64,000 bases of DNA from Mesostigma viride (GCA_009746045.1 RPFO01000076.1:1905096-1969095); one strand, 5' to 3'. Numbered from the stretch's first letter, positions 10,001-19,790 are shown. Numbers and translations: made by a program. The notes: generated by a model from the letters alone, not told the origin.

Positions 10001-13000
10001 TGGCATGCGTGCGTGGGAGTGGGGAAGAGCTGCCATGCATGCATGTGGGGCGGGGCGGGCTGCCCGATGCATTCGTGGGTGTGGGGGGGGAGTGCCATGC
10101 ATGCGTGGGTTTAGGGGGGAGCTGCCATGCATGCATGTGGGGCGGGGCGGGCTGGCATGCGTGCCTGGGTCCGTGGGGTGGCTGGCATGCTACGTGGGTG
10201 TGGGGGGTGGCTGGCATGCGTGCGTGGGTTTGTGGGGTGGCTGGCATGCATGCGTGCATGTGGGGGGGGGCTGGCATGCATGCGTGGGTGTGGGGGGGGG
10301 CTGCCATGCTACGTGGGTGTGGGGGGGGTGGCTGGCATGCATGCGTGCATGTGGGGGGTGGCTGGCATGCATGCGTGCATGTGGGGGGGGGCTGGCATGC
10401 GTTTGTGGATTTATGGGAGGGCTGCCATGCGTGCGTGGGTGTCGGGGGGGGCTGGCATGCGTGCGTGGGTTCGTGGGGGTGCTGCCATGCATTCATGGGT
10501 GTGGGGGGGGAGTGCCATGCATGTGTGGGTTTAGGGGTTGGCTGGCATGCGTGCGCATTACAATTCGTTCAAGTGGCCCGCCGGAGCGGCTGTACAATTT
10601 TTCCCAGTGAGCACGCTGCCAAGTGTACTTGTGGGCAAATTTTTAGGTGCCCCGTCACTTCGAGGTACTAAAAATTGGGCTACGGTACGAACTCAGCGAA
10701 TTTCAGCGAATTTTCAGTCGAACCAAAGGAAGTGACGCCAACTACCAAAAAGATTCCGTTACGAATTTTCAGCCCAACACTCGCGCAAAATGAAGTGACG
10801 GCAACTACCAAAAAGTTTCCGTTACGAATTTTCACTCCCACACGTTTGCACAAGAGGAAGTGACGGCAACTACCAAAAAGTTTCCGTTACGAATTTTCAG
10901 TCCCACACTTCGCGCAAATTTTAGTAGGGCTGCACGCAAGCTACCTTTCAAAATTTTGCGCTAGTATGGAACGCATTTCATTCGTCTGGAGGAACGCTGC
11001 CCGCCAACTACCCCCGTTCAGAAAGTTCCGCCGAAATTTACTTGAGATTTGGAAATCTGAACTTCCGCGCAAATTTTAGTAGGGCTGCACGCAAGCCACC
11101 TTTCAAAATTTTGCGCAAGTATGGAACGCAATTCATTCGTCCGGAGGAATGCTGCTCGTCAACTGCCCCCGTTCAGAAAGTTGCGCCGAACTTTACTTGA
11201 GATTTGGAAATCTGAACGTGCGGTTGGAGTTTCGCGGGGAAACCCAAGTTCCCCAGTAATTCACCAATGACGCGCTTCGAACACTTGCCCGCTAAAACCT
11301 AAGCAGCCGCTCCGGCTGGCCACTTAAACGAAACTTGATGGTGGGTTCGTGGGATGGCTGGCATGCGTGTGTGGGTGTGGGTGGTGGCTGGCATGCATAA
11401 GTGGGTTTGTAGGGTCGCTGGCATGCATGCGTGGATGTGGGGGTGGCTGGCATGCATGCGTGGGTTTGTGGGGTGGCTGGCATGCATGCGTGCATGTGGG
11501 GGGTGGCTGGCATGCATGCTTGCATGTGGGGGGGGGCTGGCATGCATAAGTGCATGTGGGGGGGGGCTGGCATGCATAAGTGGATTTATGGGAGGGCTGG
11601 CATGCGTGCGTGGGTTCGTGGGGGTGCTGCCATGCATTTGTGGGTGTGGGGGGGGACTGCCATGTATGCGTGGGTTTATGGGGGGGCTGGCATGCGTGCC
11701 TGGGTTCGTGGGGTGGCTGGCATGCGTGTGTGGGTGTGGGTGGTGGCTGGCATGCATAAGTGGTTTTGTAGGGTCGCTGGCATGATTTATAATATGGCTC
11801 ATGACTCGATGAAATCAAATGGGTAAAAAGATTGGAGGTTTGTATTGTGATGCATATGTGTCGGCATCTTTTTCGTGCTCTTTTCGGTTTGCAGGCTCAA
11901 GGGATCGGACACCTTTTGCAGCATTGGGAGCGCAGGTGCTTGGAATTGCATGGAGGTGGCGGAGGTCGCCGTGCTTTGAATGTGTCGCTTGCGCCATTGT
12001 CTATGGTGCAGCCAGGCGTGGGTGCGCCTGTGGTGCAGGGACTAGCGAGCTAGTCACCTGTGATGGGTGCGCAGAGCCGGGACTGCCGTCTGGCCACAAC
12101 CAATGGCCGTGGATCCAGGGCCAGCAGCAGCGGGATGGCAAGCGGTGAGCACGCAGGCAGGGCAGGTGGCGGGAGCGAGGCTGCCGGGAAACGGCACGGC
12201 TTGGGGCCAGACAACAGCGACGGGGCAACCGGTCGCGGAGGTGCAGGCGGGCGCGGTATGGCCGCAAGCAGCGGGTTTGGAGCTTCGGTCGGGGCCATTG
12301 GCCACTGGCGCAGAGGGAGCACAGGCGGCAACGGTGTGGCACCCGGTAATTCACGTGCAGGCTGGCCAGGCTGGAGTGGCATTTCCACAAGTGGTTGGCC
12401 ATGCCACGGCAGTGGGTGCGCAGCCAGGGCACTGAGGTGGGCGCGGCAGTGCAACATGCGGTGGTGCGTAATCCTGTCGTGTTGCCGCCTACGGAGCCGG
12501 CGCCTGCGAGGGAGCCATCGCTGGGTTTGCAGCGCGCTCGTTCCTTGGCGGCAAGCACACCTGTCATGGGTGCGAGCACGGGGGGGGCTGAGAAGCCGGT
12601 GCCCGTGGTTCGCGGGGAATCGACGGCGGAAGGTGGCTCGCAGATCGTGGTATGTTTATCAAACGTTTTTAAAGGTTTGTGGCGTTGAGTGTGCTGTTGT
12701 GGCACTGGCGGTCAACGCAATAGAGGGGCAGTAGTGGCCACCAGAATTCGGCATTGCGGGTCGGGTAGCACCTTGGAAAGGGGATTTGGGTGCTGGCTCT
12801 CATCATGTGCAGATACTAGGGGTGTGCCAAGCGCTTGTCGGTACGCATGGAGGCTAAGCCAAGTTGGCAGGCAACAATCAGCGTGTGTCAAGGAAGTATC
12901 GCCTGTGCATGCTGTGGGGCAGGCGCATTGTCCTGGATGCATTGAATGTTGCTGCCAATGGTGGGGCGGCCTTGAAGTGAAGATGTGTCCACTGTTTTGG

Positions 13001-16000
13001 TCAGCTGAATCTTACACTTCTGCTTTTAACGGTCGATGTGATATTTGTGTATGTTTCTGCTATGCAGGTGGACATTAGTCGGTTCACATCTGCCTCAGAA
13101 TATGCTGCTGCTGCGAAGACTGGTCGTGCGAATGCTTGGGAGCAGATTTCTCGTGTGCAATTCCTGGAGGAGGCTTTGCAGGACAACTCTGATAAATTCA
13201 AGGATGCGGATGTGCGCACTGCTGTAAGTTCTTAATCGGATTTCTTTGAAAAGAGTTTCTCGAAGTGAGGCGGGGAATAAGGCCGCTCACGGGAGCCGCT
13301 TGGATGGTCGGCTGAACCGGGCGGGTTTGGCAGATGTAACCGGATTTGGCTAATGGCTGGCGACCTGGAATTGTTAGTAGGGGCAGTGGCCCTATTGTGC
13401 TACAATCTCGAAACAATCTTATGCTTAAAGTTTGACAGGGCCGGGTTTGTTGAACCGGTTTGTTGAATGATAATTAGAACCTTTCGGAAAGGGTATTTGA
13501 TTGGTTGTTGTTTTTGTGGTACGGTAGGTGTCGCTACATTCTCAGGTTGGCGTGTTAAGTTAAGCTCGGTTGCTGATGTCAGCCCCGTGCTAGGGCAGTT
13601 TGACTACTTTGGCGGCGTAGTGACATTGTTGTGGTCTTTTTTCTTGTAAACGTTGGCTGAGCGCCGACGGCTGAGGCTATGGCGGTACAAGAAGTGCCTC
13701 ACCAGCCTTGCGCTCAGCATGGGTGCGGGGCTAAAATTTGTTAACCAAATTTCCGGCATCCATGATCCCTGGCTGCTTAAGGCGGTTGGGATTCATGGCT
13801 GCCACTGGCCCGGAATTAATGTCCGGGTGATCGGGGTTTAAATGCGAAGCGGGGGCTGATGCATTATTTAATGGCTGGTTTGTTTGAAAGAAACGGCCAG
13901 CTGGCCGGGTTGGGCAAGGGCTAGCTTGCTTGATGGTTCCGTACCTGGGGATGCTTGCGCCTCGGGTTGGGCTGTCGGCAGGCTGGCCTGCCTTTGAGTT
14001 GTCTCGTACCTGGAAATGCTTGCATTCCGGGTTGGGCTTGGCTTGAGGGCCGCCGCGGCTCGGGGGGGTAAAAAATTTAAGTCACCGTTGTGGGACACGG
14101 AGCCTCGGCGCAGGAGGCAAGGGCTGAAAACCAACTTGATTTCGTAATCAGTGGTATTTCCACTTTTTTGTACGGAAGGAGTGTTTATGTGCTCGGCACT
14201 AGGTTGGTTGCTCTTCAAAAAAGTTGTAAACTGGGCGTCGGCTGGAATCAGCGGCGCCAGTCAGCAGCTTTTGCTTTGACTTTGTGTTCCGCGACAGCAC
14301 CCCTTAGCGGACCAGAGAAGAGGTCGGCAACGAGGTCAGCGGGGGCCCCCGAGTGGGGTCAAAAATGCGAGCTGTGTCGATCGACAGTGCATGAATTTTT
14401 GTGCATTCACAGTCGCTGGGAATTAAATCTGTTTTCTGGCAACGGAGAGCGCCCATCGCGACAGGACAGCTTTTGACGGGAAAGGAAATGGTGCTTCTTT
14501 AGCGGACCGGAGGGCCAGGAAGGGGAGGTTGGGTAATCGCGAGCCATGCCTAAGGAGTTCTTAATAGCGGTTCTGTAACCGCTACCTGTCTGTATGCATC
14601 TACTTATTGTTTTAACAAAGATGCTGGTGACTATGGTGAGCAAACGGGTGTATGAATCGGATTTCTTTGAAAAGAGTTTCTCGAAGTGAGGCGGGGAATA
14701 AGGCCGCTCACGGGAGCCGCCTGGATGGTCGGCTGAACCGGGCGGGTTTGGCAGATGTAACCGGATTTGGCTAATGGCTGGCGACCTGGAATTGTTAGTA
14801 GGGGCAGTGGCCCTATTGTGCTACAATCTCGAAACAATCTTATGCTTAAAGTTTGACAGGGCCGGGTTTGTTGAACCGGTTTGTTGAATGATAATTAGAA
14901 CCTTTCGGAAAGGGTATTTGATTGGTTGTTGTTTTTGTGGTACGGTAGGTGTCGCTACATTCTCAGGTTGGCGTGTTAAGTTAAGCTCGGTTGCTGATGT
15001 CAGCCCCGTGCTAGGGCAGTTTGACTACTTTGGCGGCGTAGTGACATTGTTGTGGTCTTTTTTCTTGTCCCACCCACCCACCCTCTTTGGTGGCCTGGTC
15101 TGCCCGGGTAATCGCGAGCCATGCCTAAGGAGTTCTTAATAGCGGTTCTGTAACCGCTACCTGTCTGTATGCATCTACTTATTGTTTTAACAAAGATGCT
15201 GGTGACTATGGTGAGCAAACGGGTGTATGAATCTGTTTAATTGCATTAATCTGCCAATGGGCTGGCGTGCATGCGTGGGTGTGGGGGGGAGCTGGCATGC
15301 ATGCTTGAGTGTGTGGGGTGGCTAGCATGCATGCGTGCATGTGGGGGGTGGCTGGCATGCATGCGTGGGTGTGGGGGGTGGCTGGCATGCATGCGTGCAT
15401 GTGGGGGGTGGCTGGCATGCATGCGTGGGTGTGGGGGGGGGCTGGCATGCGTGCGTGGGTGTGGGGGTGGCTGGCATGCGTGCGTGGGTGTGGGGGGGGC
15501 TGGCATGCGTGCGTGGGTGTGGGGGGTGGCTGGCATGGGTGCGTGGGTGTGGGGGTGGCTGGCATGCGTGCGTGGGTCTGGGGGTGGCTGGCATGCGTGC
15601 GTGGGTGTGGGGGGGGCTGGCATGCGTGCGTGGGTGTGTGGGGGGCTGCCATGCGTGCGTGGGTGTGGGGGGGGGCTGCCATGCGTGCGTGGGTTGGTGG
15701 GGTGGCTGGCATGCATGCGTGCATGTGCAGGGTGGCTGGCATTCTACGTGGGTGTGTGCGGGTGGCTGGCATGCGTGCATGGCTGTGGGGGTGGCTGGCA
15801 TGCGTGCGTGGGCGTGCAGGGTGGCTGGCATGCGTGCGTGGGTGTGGGTGGGTGGCTGGCATGCGTGCCTGGGTCCGTGGGGTGGCTGCCATGCTACGTG
15901 GGTGTGGGGGGGGGCTGGCATGCGTGCGTGGGTTTGTGGGGGGGCTGGCATGCATGCGTGCATGGGGGGGGGGGCTGGCATGCTACGTGGGTGTGGGGGG

Positions 16001-17709
16001 GGGCTGGTATGCGTGCATGGCTGTTAGGGTGGCTGGCATGCGTGCCTGGGTTGGTGGGGTGGCTGGCATGCATGCGTGCATGTGCAGGGTGGCTGGCATT
16101 CTACGTGGGTGTGTGCGGGGGGCTGGCATGCGTGCCTGGGTGTGTGGATTTTTTTATTTTTTTTTTAAGATATATGTATAGTCATGTTTGTTTTCTACTC
16201 ATGTACACTTTTGATTGGTCTTTGTTGGTATACATGTTGTTGGTGGTGTGCACAGCTTGCAGCTCTCAAGAAGGCGTTGCACGAAAGCAAGAGGAGATTT
16301 TACCGATTGTCTGTGGAGGCGCAGCATCGTCTGCAGGACTCTGCTCGTCACGATGCTACGAATGTTCCTCGGGGCGCGATGGACAAGCGTCGTTTTGTTA
16401 AGCTCCGGGATCCCGAAGGGATGATGCCTCGCATGATGATGCGCAAGGGTCGGTTGATAAAAAGGCGCGACATGGTGTCTCTGAGGTTGATGCACTGGAT
16501 TCAGCTGGGGCTCGTCTAGAACATCAGGTTTGTATGCTTTTTTTTTATTTTGCAGTGTGTTGCATTTCAAGACATGATTTTATTATTGTGTGTGTGTCAA
16601 TATCTTGTGTTAATACACCTCTGTCTTGCTGTTGTTTGTTCTTTGAGTACAGCTCCCCAGGCGCTTTGGGTCCGCTGATAAGTACGTGGCTTATGCAAAG
16701 AGTACGTCTCGCAAGTGGGCCATGGCTGAAGATGAGAAGATTGCGCTATTGGACTCGCTGTTGGCAGAGCTTCGTGGTGGTGGTCGTCCTTTTCAGGACG
16801 CGGTAAGTCATCATTGGGTTGTATTGATTGGATTTTTGTTAATGTCTTACACCCTCTTCATTCTCTGGTTTGTTGTGCACCAGGTAGTTTCCTCTCCGAT
16901 CTACCTGATCCAATTTGGTCATTGTTTTGTGTTTTTATTATGTTACATTTTCTTCCCACGCACCCACCCCCGCGCCTATTCAACGGCAGGCAACAACACT
17001 TACTAAGATGATGTACAAGCGTTGTAAGAAGCTCATTTCCGAAGCGGCTCCGGCTGATGTTGCTGTGGTACGTGTTTGTTGTAGCGTTTTTCTTTTGGCT
17101 AGTTGTATAGCTTTCGTGCATTCGTATATATATACATTCACTTCCTTCTTCAAGGAGTGTTGCCGGCTCCGGGAGGACCGGCTGGACCTGGAGGGCCAGC
17201 GGGCCCCATGGTCGGCGCGGACCTGGACGTCATATTGGCGTCAGCGCTTGTCGGTGGCGCTGACTCGGGCCATGGCTGACATCATGCTCCGCCGTACGCG
17301 GGCTGATTTTGCGGTGCAGCAGGGCTATTAGGTTCCTCCCGTTAGGCGTTTCCATTGGTCTTATCGTAGTATAGAGCTTTGACATGGCTCTGTATATACT
17401 ACTAGGTTTATAGCTGGGCGTTTGCTTTGGTTTGAGTGATTTCACTCTGCTGTAAGTAATTATAATTTTTTAATATATATATACATTAAATCTGAATTTT
17501 TTTTTGTATTTTTGTGCGTGTTTCTGTACTTCTAACCTGTCCAGGTCAACGGTGCCGTTTTCAATGGCCCTGGGGCGTATGAGGAGCTCGCGGAAGGTCT
17601 TTGTCACGATGCGTCATCATCCGTTTCAGACCGTCTGGACAACCTGCGCATGCTTCTCAACCAAGTTGCACATGACCAACAGCTTACACTGTCACAGAAG
17701 CTATCGCTG
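6936..17709 (+). CDS. unidentified multi-exon gene with TE-inflated introns
   Basis: Proposed exons: ?-7007, 7151-7318, 7485-7553, 9672-9857, 11895-12649, 13068-13223, 16256-16518, 16653-16802, 16990-17067 and 17545-17709. Every intron starts GT(G/A)AGT-like and ends (C/T)AG. All well-defined borders fall between codons (phase 0), which random ORFs would not give. The predicted protein is mostly helical and charged, with no domain I recognise. Without inserted repeats, most introns shrink to about 140-190 bases. Exon 11895-12649 has stops or frameshifts in every frame, and exon 16256-16518 needs a frameshift. The copy may therefore be decaying, or my borders there are wrong. The first and last exons are not identified. 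It could be a host gene or a large unclassified transposon gene. Confidence 0.5.
7151..7318 (+). CDS. exon of 56 codons, phase 0 on both sides
   Basis: The frame starts AGTAIGVDPRPRLQHYVDQA and ends GFCDNVYLT before the donor GTGAGTTAT. The middle is rich in aromatic and acidic residues (WLYQDDFTSQQTYVRDVINW), unlike the GC-rich noise around it. The exon length is divisible by three. The next intron (7319-7484) is 166 bases. Confidence 0.6.
7485..7553 (+). CDS. short exon of 23 codons
   Basis: The exon lies between the acceptor GGGCCGCAG and the donor GTGAGT. In phase 0 it reads MLHLVSFLPPMPSGGQTSAE plus three residues. A different frame also looks protein-like, so this is the weakest of the short exons. 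Its intron (7554-9671) would be only about 155 bases without element E2. Confidence 0.45.
7645..9608 (+). mobile_element. non-autonomous PAT/TOC-like element E2 (A1-B1-A2-B2)
   Basis: A1 (7645-8064) and A2 (9027-9446) are 420-bp direct repeats starting ATCGGGGTTCTTTGAACGG. B1 (8900-9028) and B2 (9480-9608) are 129-bp repeats starting GGGCAACGTACTTCATGAAG and ending GACATGAAT. Order: A1, 836-bp interior, B1, A2, a 33-base C-rich linker (CCCACCCACCCACCC), B2. The interior has no RT or recombinase. A 207-codon GC-rich ORF at 8274-8897 has no recognisable motif. The element lies in an intron 91 bases after the donor and 63 bases before the next exon. The circle-junction core appears to be AAT/CGG, as in E3, so mobilisation in trans by a relative of the E1 recombinase is likely. 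Confidence 0.88.
9672..9857 (+). CDS. exon of 62 codons, phase 0
   Basis: The exon is preceded by a pyrimidine-rich tract ending TGGTTGCTCAG and followed by the donor GTAAGTGAA. The reading begins LEVARFGNANAFLRAAALCS and ends GSEDYLAS. It contains many Arg, Ala and Glu residues compatible with helices (FLAGMLEARRLRQVYYQIED). No known domain is recognised. The downstream intron holds the first minisatellite array and one 785-bp element. Confidence 0.65.
9935..10555 (+). repeat. G-rich minisatellite array 1 (about 27-30-bp unit)
   Basis: The unit is close to GGCTGGCATGCGTGCGTGGG followed by TGTGGGGGG. GCATGC palindromes alternate with runs of 4-8 G. About 22 units. It continues as array 2 after the 785-bp inverted-repeat element, which split one original array. 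Overlapping long ORFs on both strands (Gly/Trp/His/Ala/Cys or Pro/His/Thr/Ala repeats) are artefacts of the period. Confidence 0.92.
10556..11340 (+). mobile_element. 785-bp terminal-inverted-repeat element, copy 1
   Basis: The ends are inverted repeats of about 37 bp: left CATTACAATTCGTTCAAGTG, right (read inward) CATCAAGTTTCGTTTAAGTG. Both continue into GGCC(C/A)GCCGGAGCGGCTG. The interior has four tandem copies of a motif containing CTACCAAAAAGTTTCCGTTA and two copies of a roughly 150-bp block ending GAGATTTGGAAATCTGAAC. No ORF. It splits the minisatellite; no target duplication longer than one base is evident. A second copy of the same length lies inverted at 35,536-36,320. Confidence 0.88.
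11341..11795 (+). repeat. G-rich minisatellite array 2 (continuation of array 1)
   Basis: About 16 units of the same GGCTGGCATGC... minisatellite. It resumes directly after the 785-bp element in the register expected for an uninterrupted array. The intron then ends about 100 bases later. Confidence 0.9.
11895..12649 (+). CDS. long low-complexity exon, reading frame broken
   Basis: The exon starts after TTTCGGTTTGCAG and ends at GTG before the donor GTATGTTTA. The entry frame (AQGIGHLLQHWERRCLELHG) stops at TAG 12051. Plausible protein then continues in a second frame (about 12064-12435), rich in Ala/Gly/Gln/Val with repeated VWPQ-type motifs. A third frame (12395-12649) leaves in phase 0. 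Either two frameshifts have accumulated or small unrecognised introns exist. The Ala/Pro/Gln-rich composition suggests a disordered linker. Confidence 0.4.
13068..13223 (+). CDS. exon of 52 codons, helical
   Basis: The acceptor TTCTGCTATGCAG and donor GTAAGTTCT frame an exon divisible by three. It reads VDISRFTSASEYAAAAKTGR and continues with a charged helix ending FKDADVRTA. Element E3 begins only 10 bases after the exon (13234), just inside the donor, which it preserves. The preceding interval 12650-13067 also contains a coding-like stretch near 12890-12980 that I could not fit into the model. Confidence 0.65.
13234..15232 (+). mobile_element. non-autonomous PAT/TOC-like element E3 (A1-B1-A2-B2)
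   Basis: A1 (13234-13647) and A2 (14655-15068) are 414-bp direct repeats starting AATCGGATTTCTTTGAAAAG. B1 (14531-14657) and B2 (15106-15232) are 127-bp repeats starting GGGTAATCGCGAGCCATGCC and ending GTGTATGAAT. A linker starting CCCACCCACCCACCC separates A2 and B2. The interior shares the phrase CCGTACCTGGGGATGCTTGC with E2 but has no coding motif. It inserted 10 bases downstream of an exon. The B core (ACTTATTGTTTTAACAAAGA) is shared with E1 and E2, pointing to one recombination system for three sequence families. Confidence 0.88.
15255..16150 (+). repeat. G-rich minisatellite array 3
   Basis: The longest array, about 33 units of the GGCTGGCATGC(A/G)TGCGT... repeat. It lies in the intron right after E3 and ends in a T-rich tract before the acceptor at 16255. 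Units vary in the length of the G run and in the ATG/GTG choice. The ORFs of up to 376 codons that span it are spurious. Confidence 0.92.
16256..16518 (+). CDS. charged, coiled-coil-like exon with a probable frameshift
   Basis: After the acceptor GTGTGCACAG the phase-0 frame reads LAALKKALHESKRRFYRLSV and onward to about 16410. Then an acidic/basic stretch (DKKARHGVSEVDALDSAGA, ending LEHQ before the donor GTTTGTATG) makes better sense in another frame, which ends in phase 0. In the starting frame a TAG occurs at 16517. A one- or two-base indel near 16400-16430 would explain this. Confidence 0.5.
16653..16802 (+). CDS. exon of 50 codons, phase 0
   Basis: The exon is preceded by TTCTTTGAGTACAG and followed by the donor GTAAGTCAT. 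It reads LPRRFGSADKYVAYAKSTSR and continues KWAMAEDEKIALLDSLLAEL to GGGRPFQDA. This is a compact helical segment with basic and acidic patches. No family is recognised. Confidence 0.65.
16990..17067 (+). CDS. exon of 26 codons, phase 0
   Basis: The acceptor CTATTCAACGGCAG and the donor GTACGTGTTT frame the peptide ATTLTKMMYKRCKKLISEAA ending PADVAV. It is basic and short. The following intron (17068-17544) carries the truncated LINE copy 17144-17463. Confidence 0.6.
17144..17463 (+). mobile_element. 5'-truncated LINE 3' end, copy 1
   Basis: From CCTTCTTCAAGG onward this matches the inverted copy at 19,120-19,780. It encodes only the last 60 or so residues (ending RRTRADFAVQQGY, stop at 17329-17331) and a roughly 130-base 3' tail. 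The tail contains a small hairpin (GAGTGATTTCACTC) and TGTAAGTAATTATA. The abrupt 5' border and AT-rich 3' end are typical of target-primed insertion. It lies inside the intron 17068-17544. Confidence 0.8.
17545..17709 (+). CDS. exon of 55 codons, phase 0 (last one recognised)
   Basis: The acceptor CTTCTAACCTGTCCAG and donor GTAAGTTTAG frame the peptide starting VNGAVFNGPGAYEELAEGLC. Its second half looks like an amphipathic helix (DRLDNLRMLLNQVAHDQQLT). The gene must continue, because a donor follows. The next intron begins with the fourth minisatellite array, and no later exon could be identified. Confidence 0.6.
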
Positions 17710-17765
17710 GTAAGTTTAGTTTTCTGATGTCAGATTGCCCTAGTTTGCAGTCGTTTTTAAGCTTT

Positions 17766-18474
17766 CAAGCTGGCATGCATGCGTGCATGTCGGGGGGCGC
17801 TGGCATGCGTGTGTGGATTCGTGGGGTGGCTGGCATGCGTGCCTGGGTTCGTGGGGTGGCTGGCATGCGTGTGTGGGTGTGGGTGGTGGCTGGCATGCAT
17901 AAGTGGGTTTGTAGGGTGGCTGGCATGCATACGTGGATGTGGGGGGGGGATGGCATGCGTGTGTGGATTTATGGGAGGGCTGGCATGCGTGCGTGCATGT
18001 GGGGGTGGCTGGCATGCATGCTTGCATGTGGGGGGTGGCTGGCATGCATGGGTGCATGTGGGAGGGGGCTAGCATGCGTGTGTGGATTTATGGGAGGGCT
18101 GGCATGCGTGCCTGGGTTCGTGGGGTGGCTGGCATGCGTGTGTGGGTGTGGGGAGGAGGTGCCACGCATGCGTGGGTTTAGGGGGGGGCTGGCATGCGTG
18201 CCTGGGTTTGTGGGGTGGCTGGCATGCGTGTGTGGGTGTGGGTGGTGGCTGGCATGCATAAGTGGGTTTGTAGGGCGGCTGGCATGCATGCGTGGGTGTG
18301 GGGGGTGGCTGGCATGCATGCGTCCATGTGGGGGGGGGCTGGCATGCGTGTGTGGATTTATGGGAGGGATGGCATGCGTGCCTGGGTTCGTGGGGTGGCT
18401 GGCATGCGTGTGTGGGTGTGGGTGGTGGCTGGCATGCATAAGTGGGTTTGTGGGGTGGCTGGCATGCGTGGAAA
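17766..18474 (+). repeat. G-rich minisatellite array 4
   Basis: About 26 units of the same minisatellite, beginning about 55 bases after the last recognised exon. Many units carry GGGTTCGTGGGGTGGC or GCATAAGTGGGTTTGT variants also seen in array 2. This suggests array 4 and array 2 derive from each other by segmental duplication or conversion. Confidence 0.9.
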
Positions 18475-18975
18475 TTTGCAAATTTGCAATCGCGTTAGAC
18501 ATCATTAATGTAGACATGGCACAAAAAATCAGGTCCATCGTACTGTATTTGGTAACAAAATGCCACCAAATGCTAGCAAAAATGCGCATTTTTCGCGTTT
18601 TTAAAACACATTTCATGACAGTTTTCATACAAGATGTGCTCAGTTGGGGCTGGAAACTTGCAAGCATATTACATATCATCATTGTAGACATTGCACAAAA
18701 ATTCAGGTCCGTTGTACTTCATTCATTGACAGCTCGCTAGCAAGTGTGAGCAAAAATGTGCGTTTTTTGCATTTCCGCCACATTTCTTGCAGTTTCCCAT
18801 GCCAGACGTGCTCAGTTGAGGCTGAAAACAAGCGCGCATGTTAATAATCATCATTTCAGACATGGCACAAAACTTCAGGTCCATCAAGTGTCATTGGGTT
18901 CACTGGTCCATGCAACACCTGCTAGTTTCCAGCCATCACTCAACCTTGGATGCAAAGTTCTTTAGTAACGGTATG
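18475..18975 (+). repeat. three diverged tandem copies of a roughly 180-bp AT-rich repeat
   Basis: The motif A(A)ATTCAGGTCC, followed by a GTGCGTTTTT-type tract and a segment like CAGACGTGCTCAGTTG, recurs near 18,525, 18,700 and 18,875. The copies differ at many positions. It directly follows minisatellite array 4. No coding potential. Confidence 0.65.
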
Positions 18976-19119
18976 GCCAACTCCCACCAACTGTGTTGCT
19001 AACTGTTCAGACCTTTCACAGATAATATAACACAACTTTTGTGACCAATAGACAAAGATATATGAATACTACTATGAACAGTGGCTAGAAATGGCTGTAT
19101 ATATGTTAAAAATATAATT
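18976..19119. other. short noncoding interval
   Basis: AT-rich sequence between the 180-bp repeats and the inverted LINE end. No feature seen. Confidence 0.4.
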
Positions 19120-19790
19120 ACTTACAGCAGAGTGAAATCACTCAAACCAAAGCAAACGCCCAGCTATAAACCTATAATATACAGAGCCATGTCAAAGCTC
19201 TATACTACGATAAGACCAATGGAAACGCCTAACGGGAGGAACCTAATAGCCCTGCTGCACCGCAAAATCAGCCCGCGTACGGCGGAGCATGATGTCAGCC
19301 ATGGCCCGAGTCAGCGCCACCGACAAGCGCTGACGCCAATATGACGTCCAGGTCCGCGCCGACCATGGGGCCCGCTGGCCCTCCAGGTCCAGCCGGTCCT
19401 CCCGGAGCCGACAACACTCCTTGAAGAAGGCGGAGGTCAGGGGCCCCATGGCCCCAAACTCCTCCAGGACAAAGGGCACCACACGATGGTGCCCGACGTC
19501 GCCGTAGGCCAGGAGCTTGGCCCGCTCCGCCCGGTCCGCCGTGTAACCTGCCGTGAGGGAGGCCCCAGCCACGTGGCTAAGAGCCAAGGGCCGCGCCACC
19601 GAAACGTCAATAAGCAGATGCCGGCCACCCCCCTCAAAGTCCAGCACCACGATGTCAGGCCGGTGGTTGGGGGAATAGAAGGCAGCGCCATCCGCATCCT
19701 CGGACCGGATGTTCGCGTGGGGGAAAACCGACCGAATCATGGCGAGCACCACCGTCAGGAGGACAGTGTGCAAATACAAATACCAATGGC
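19120..19790 (-). mobile_element. LINE 3' end with restriction-like endonuclease domain, copy 2
   Basis: Read on the minus strand, an ORF (19,779 to 19,243) ends in the same PD-less tail as copy 1. It then has the same 3' tail, including the CACTC hairpin and TGTAAGTAATTATA at about 19,117-19,132. The two copies share about 320 bp. This one extends 5' into the endonuclease domain, so it is truncated further upstream. The two copies are inverted relative to each other and lie 1.7 kb apart. Confidence 0.8.
19243..19779 (-). pseudogene. PD-(D/E)XK-type endonuclease domain of a LINE (partial)
   Basis: The central block HRPDIVVLDF, then LLIDVSVARPLALSHV and ERAKLLAYGDVGHHRVVPFV (ending LEEFGAMGPLT), has the PD...(I)D-V order. 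The trailing Lys/Tyr motif fits restriction-like endonucleases found at the C-terminus of several non-LTR retrotransposons. Its role would be nicking the target for target-primed reverse transcription. The C-terminal 60 residues are Arg-rich and end at a TAG-type stop shared with copy 1. No reverse transcriptase is present upstream, so this copy cannot be autonomous. Family assignment is by motif only. Confidence 0.65.

Noticed and set aside
9862-10671. Long ORFs (up to 281 codons) on both strands, Gly/Trp/His/Ala-rich or Pro/His/Thr-rich
   Set aside because: They are translations of the G-rich minisatellite; several frames and both strands are open at once because the unit lacks stops. The same applies to ORFs at 11,299-11,826, 15,206-16,401 and 17,740-18,740.
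15255-16150. Regularly spaced repeats that might suggest a CRISPR array
   Set aside because: Units are contiguous with no unique spacers, vary in sequence, and the context is eukaryotic.
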